Source: Branchiostoma floridae
Taxonomy: Eukaryota; Chordata; Leptocardii; Amphioxiformes; Branchiostomatidae
Assembly: GCF_000003815.2 (NCBI RefSeq)
Contig: NC_049980.1
Coordinates: 17,929,831-17,993,830 of the forward strand
DNA: 64,000 bases
Reading direction: 5' to 3'
Shown: piece after piece, positions 62,806-64,000 of the stretch
Numbering within the stretch: position 1 is the first letter of the stretch
Layout of the letters: every line of letters starts with the position of its first letter
Translations under genes and position numbers: made by a program
Notes under the pieces: generated by a model
Databases searched by the model: none
Told to the model about the DNA's origin: nothing
Seen by the model: the letters and a program-made list of their open reading frames with translations, nothing else

Positions 62806-63705
62806 TTAGCCTCCGCTGGTGACCCTGAGATTGACCGTTGCCGTAGCCGTACCGAGGTAGTTGACCGCCATGCAGCTGTAGGTGCCCGAGTCCTCTGATG
62901 ACGCTGACACGACGACCAGACTTCCGTCTGATAGAACACTGAGACCCGGATGTTGGGAGTCAGAGGTCAGACTCACGCCGGTAGGAGTGGTCCAGATGAC
63001 CGCTGCTTCAGGGCAGGCCGTGACCTAAGGGGAGCGATTCGTAGGAATGTATGTTACTTTTATCTTAATGATGATATTGTGACATGTGTCATTTTTATAG
63101 TATACTTATCATTTAAAAAAGCATACATCGCGATTGATGTGACATGCCTCCCACCTTACACTTGAGCACTGCCCCCTGCCCCACATGAACCGCTGCTGAG
63201 CTGCCTCTGGTGTCTATGGTTGGTACAGAGTAGTGCGGACAGTCACATTTGAAAGCTTCCAGTGGGACCTTCCGCACCACCTGTCCTGTCAAGTTTCCTG
63301 GGTTGGTGCAGTTCAGTGTACTGAGATGAAAGGCCTGAAGGTGAACAGTAGGAAAGTTATGAAATGAAATGAGAGGTCTTCCGGCATTGCAACATTAGAC
63401 TCTCCTAGTTCCCATGCCGAATTGGGCCTGTTAGACAAAAATCACCGTCTAGTGATTTTTGTCCCCTTTGCCAGACTCAAAAATCCTTCACAAAAAGATT
63501 TTTCTTACCGCAGATGATCTTGCATATTGCGCATACTCGTACATCTGACAGTCACACTTCCAGGGGTTGTTAGTCATGTCCTCAAACTCCAGCAAGTCTC
63601 CATAGAAAGTTAAAGGTTTGAAGACTCCTCCCGGTAGAAACTGCAAATAGTTGTTGTTCAGCTGGAGCCACTTCACTTCCACTGATTCATTGAAGGCAGC
63701 TCCGT
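62806..63705 (-). CDS. LRR-Ig protein 3, 3' part only (last three exons in window)
   Basis: Exons 63509-63705, 63155-63334 and 62806-63024 have the same lengths (197, 180, 219 nt) and phases as the matching exons of gene 2. They encode the last repeat (LNNNYLQFLPGGVF), an LRRCT cap (NPWKCDCQMYEYAQY ... LNCTNPG ... KCDCPH) and one Ig domain ending VTSGG-stop. No membrane anchor follows, so a secreted product is likely. The rest of the gene lies beyond 64000. The preceding exon (about 161 nt) should be upstream of 63710 but is not within the window as far as I can see. Confidence 0.85.
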
Positions 63706-64000
63706 CTATTGTGTAAAATATAAATCGCAGTTACACCCTGTTATGCTTAATCGTATGGAATATTCCACCAAGGTCATCTTCTGTGTACACTCGGTAATTA
63801 GAATGAGCTACATTTGAGCACAATGGCTGGATTTACACATGATGAAAAATACGTCTAATTTCAGCCTGCCTTGCCCCCCTATCGACGATATACAGGTGTT
63901 TGCTAATTCATCGTTGATTAGACTGACCATATGCATCCTTTGGTTCCACGCGATTGTGAAGTAATTTCGTTTCGGTAACCAACTTGTGCCGTGACTGTCC

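Overview
The window is invertebrate chordate DNA, most likely from an amphioxus (Branchiostoma) draft assembly. The signs are spliced genes with canonical GT/AG junctions, AT-rich intergenic DNA full of foldback elements and microsatellites, two 100-N scaffold gaps (30530-30629, 57402-57501), a CHCHD7/PLAG gene neighbourhood shared with vertebrates, and a tandem array of LRR-Ig genes of the kind expanded in amphioxus. All gene models were built by hand: exons were joined only where splice sites and reading phase agree.

Left part (1-23.7 kb): a CHCHD7 gene (minus; two C-terminal exons found) lies head to head with an 8-exon plus-strand gene (8131-19206). The latter encodes 734 residues: an N-terminal PRDM-type PR/SET domain with zinc knuckle, a post-SET finger, then seven C2H2 fingers and a C-terminus of the PLAG1 family. 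Human PLAG1 has no SET domain, so this PR/SET-PLAG architecture is the most striking item here. The CHCHD7-PLAG adjacency is the same as in human.

Middle part (23.7-39.7 kb): a 10-exon steroid 5-alpha-reductase gene (minus, 273 aa) is tail to tail with PLAG and shares a short divergent promoter interval with a PEX39/C6orf226-like gene (plus, 183 aa). At 35.4-39.6 kb lies a minus-strand single-peptide RFamide neuropeptide precursor ending in PLRF-Gly-Lys-Lys, with a 5' non-coding exon driven by a TATA box and a cAMP response element. From 39.7 to 47 kb I see no gene, only microsatellites.

Right part (47-64 kb): three tandem minus-strand LRR-Ig genes with the same exon phases. Gene 1 (763 aa) carries a nearly intact LINE in one intron, starting within about 10 nt of a splice donor. 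Gene 2 (759 aa) and gene 3 (only its 3' exons are in the window) share a 210-bp Ig exon that is identical base for base while the neighbouring exons differ, which points to gene conversion. Genes 2 and 3 end immediately after the Ig domain and look secreted.

Mobile DNA includes four copies of a hAT-like foldback MITE (two with perfect 8-bp target duplications), a Harbinger-like MITE, a tRNA-derived SINE, a separate 41-bp-arm palindrome and a 123-bp direct repeat pair.
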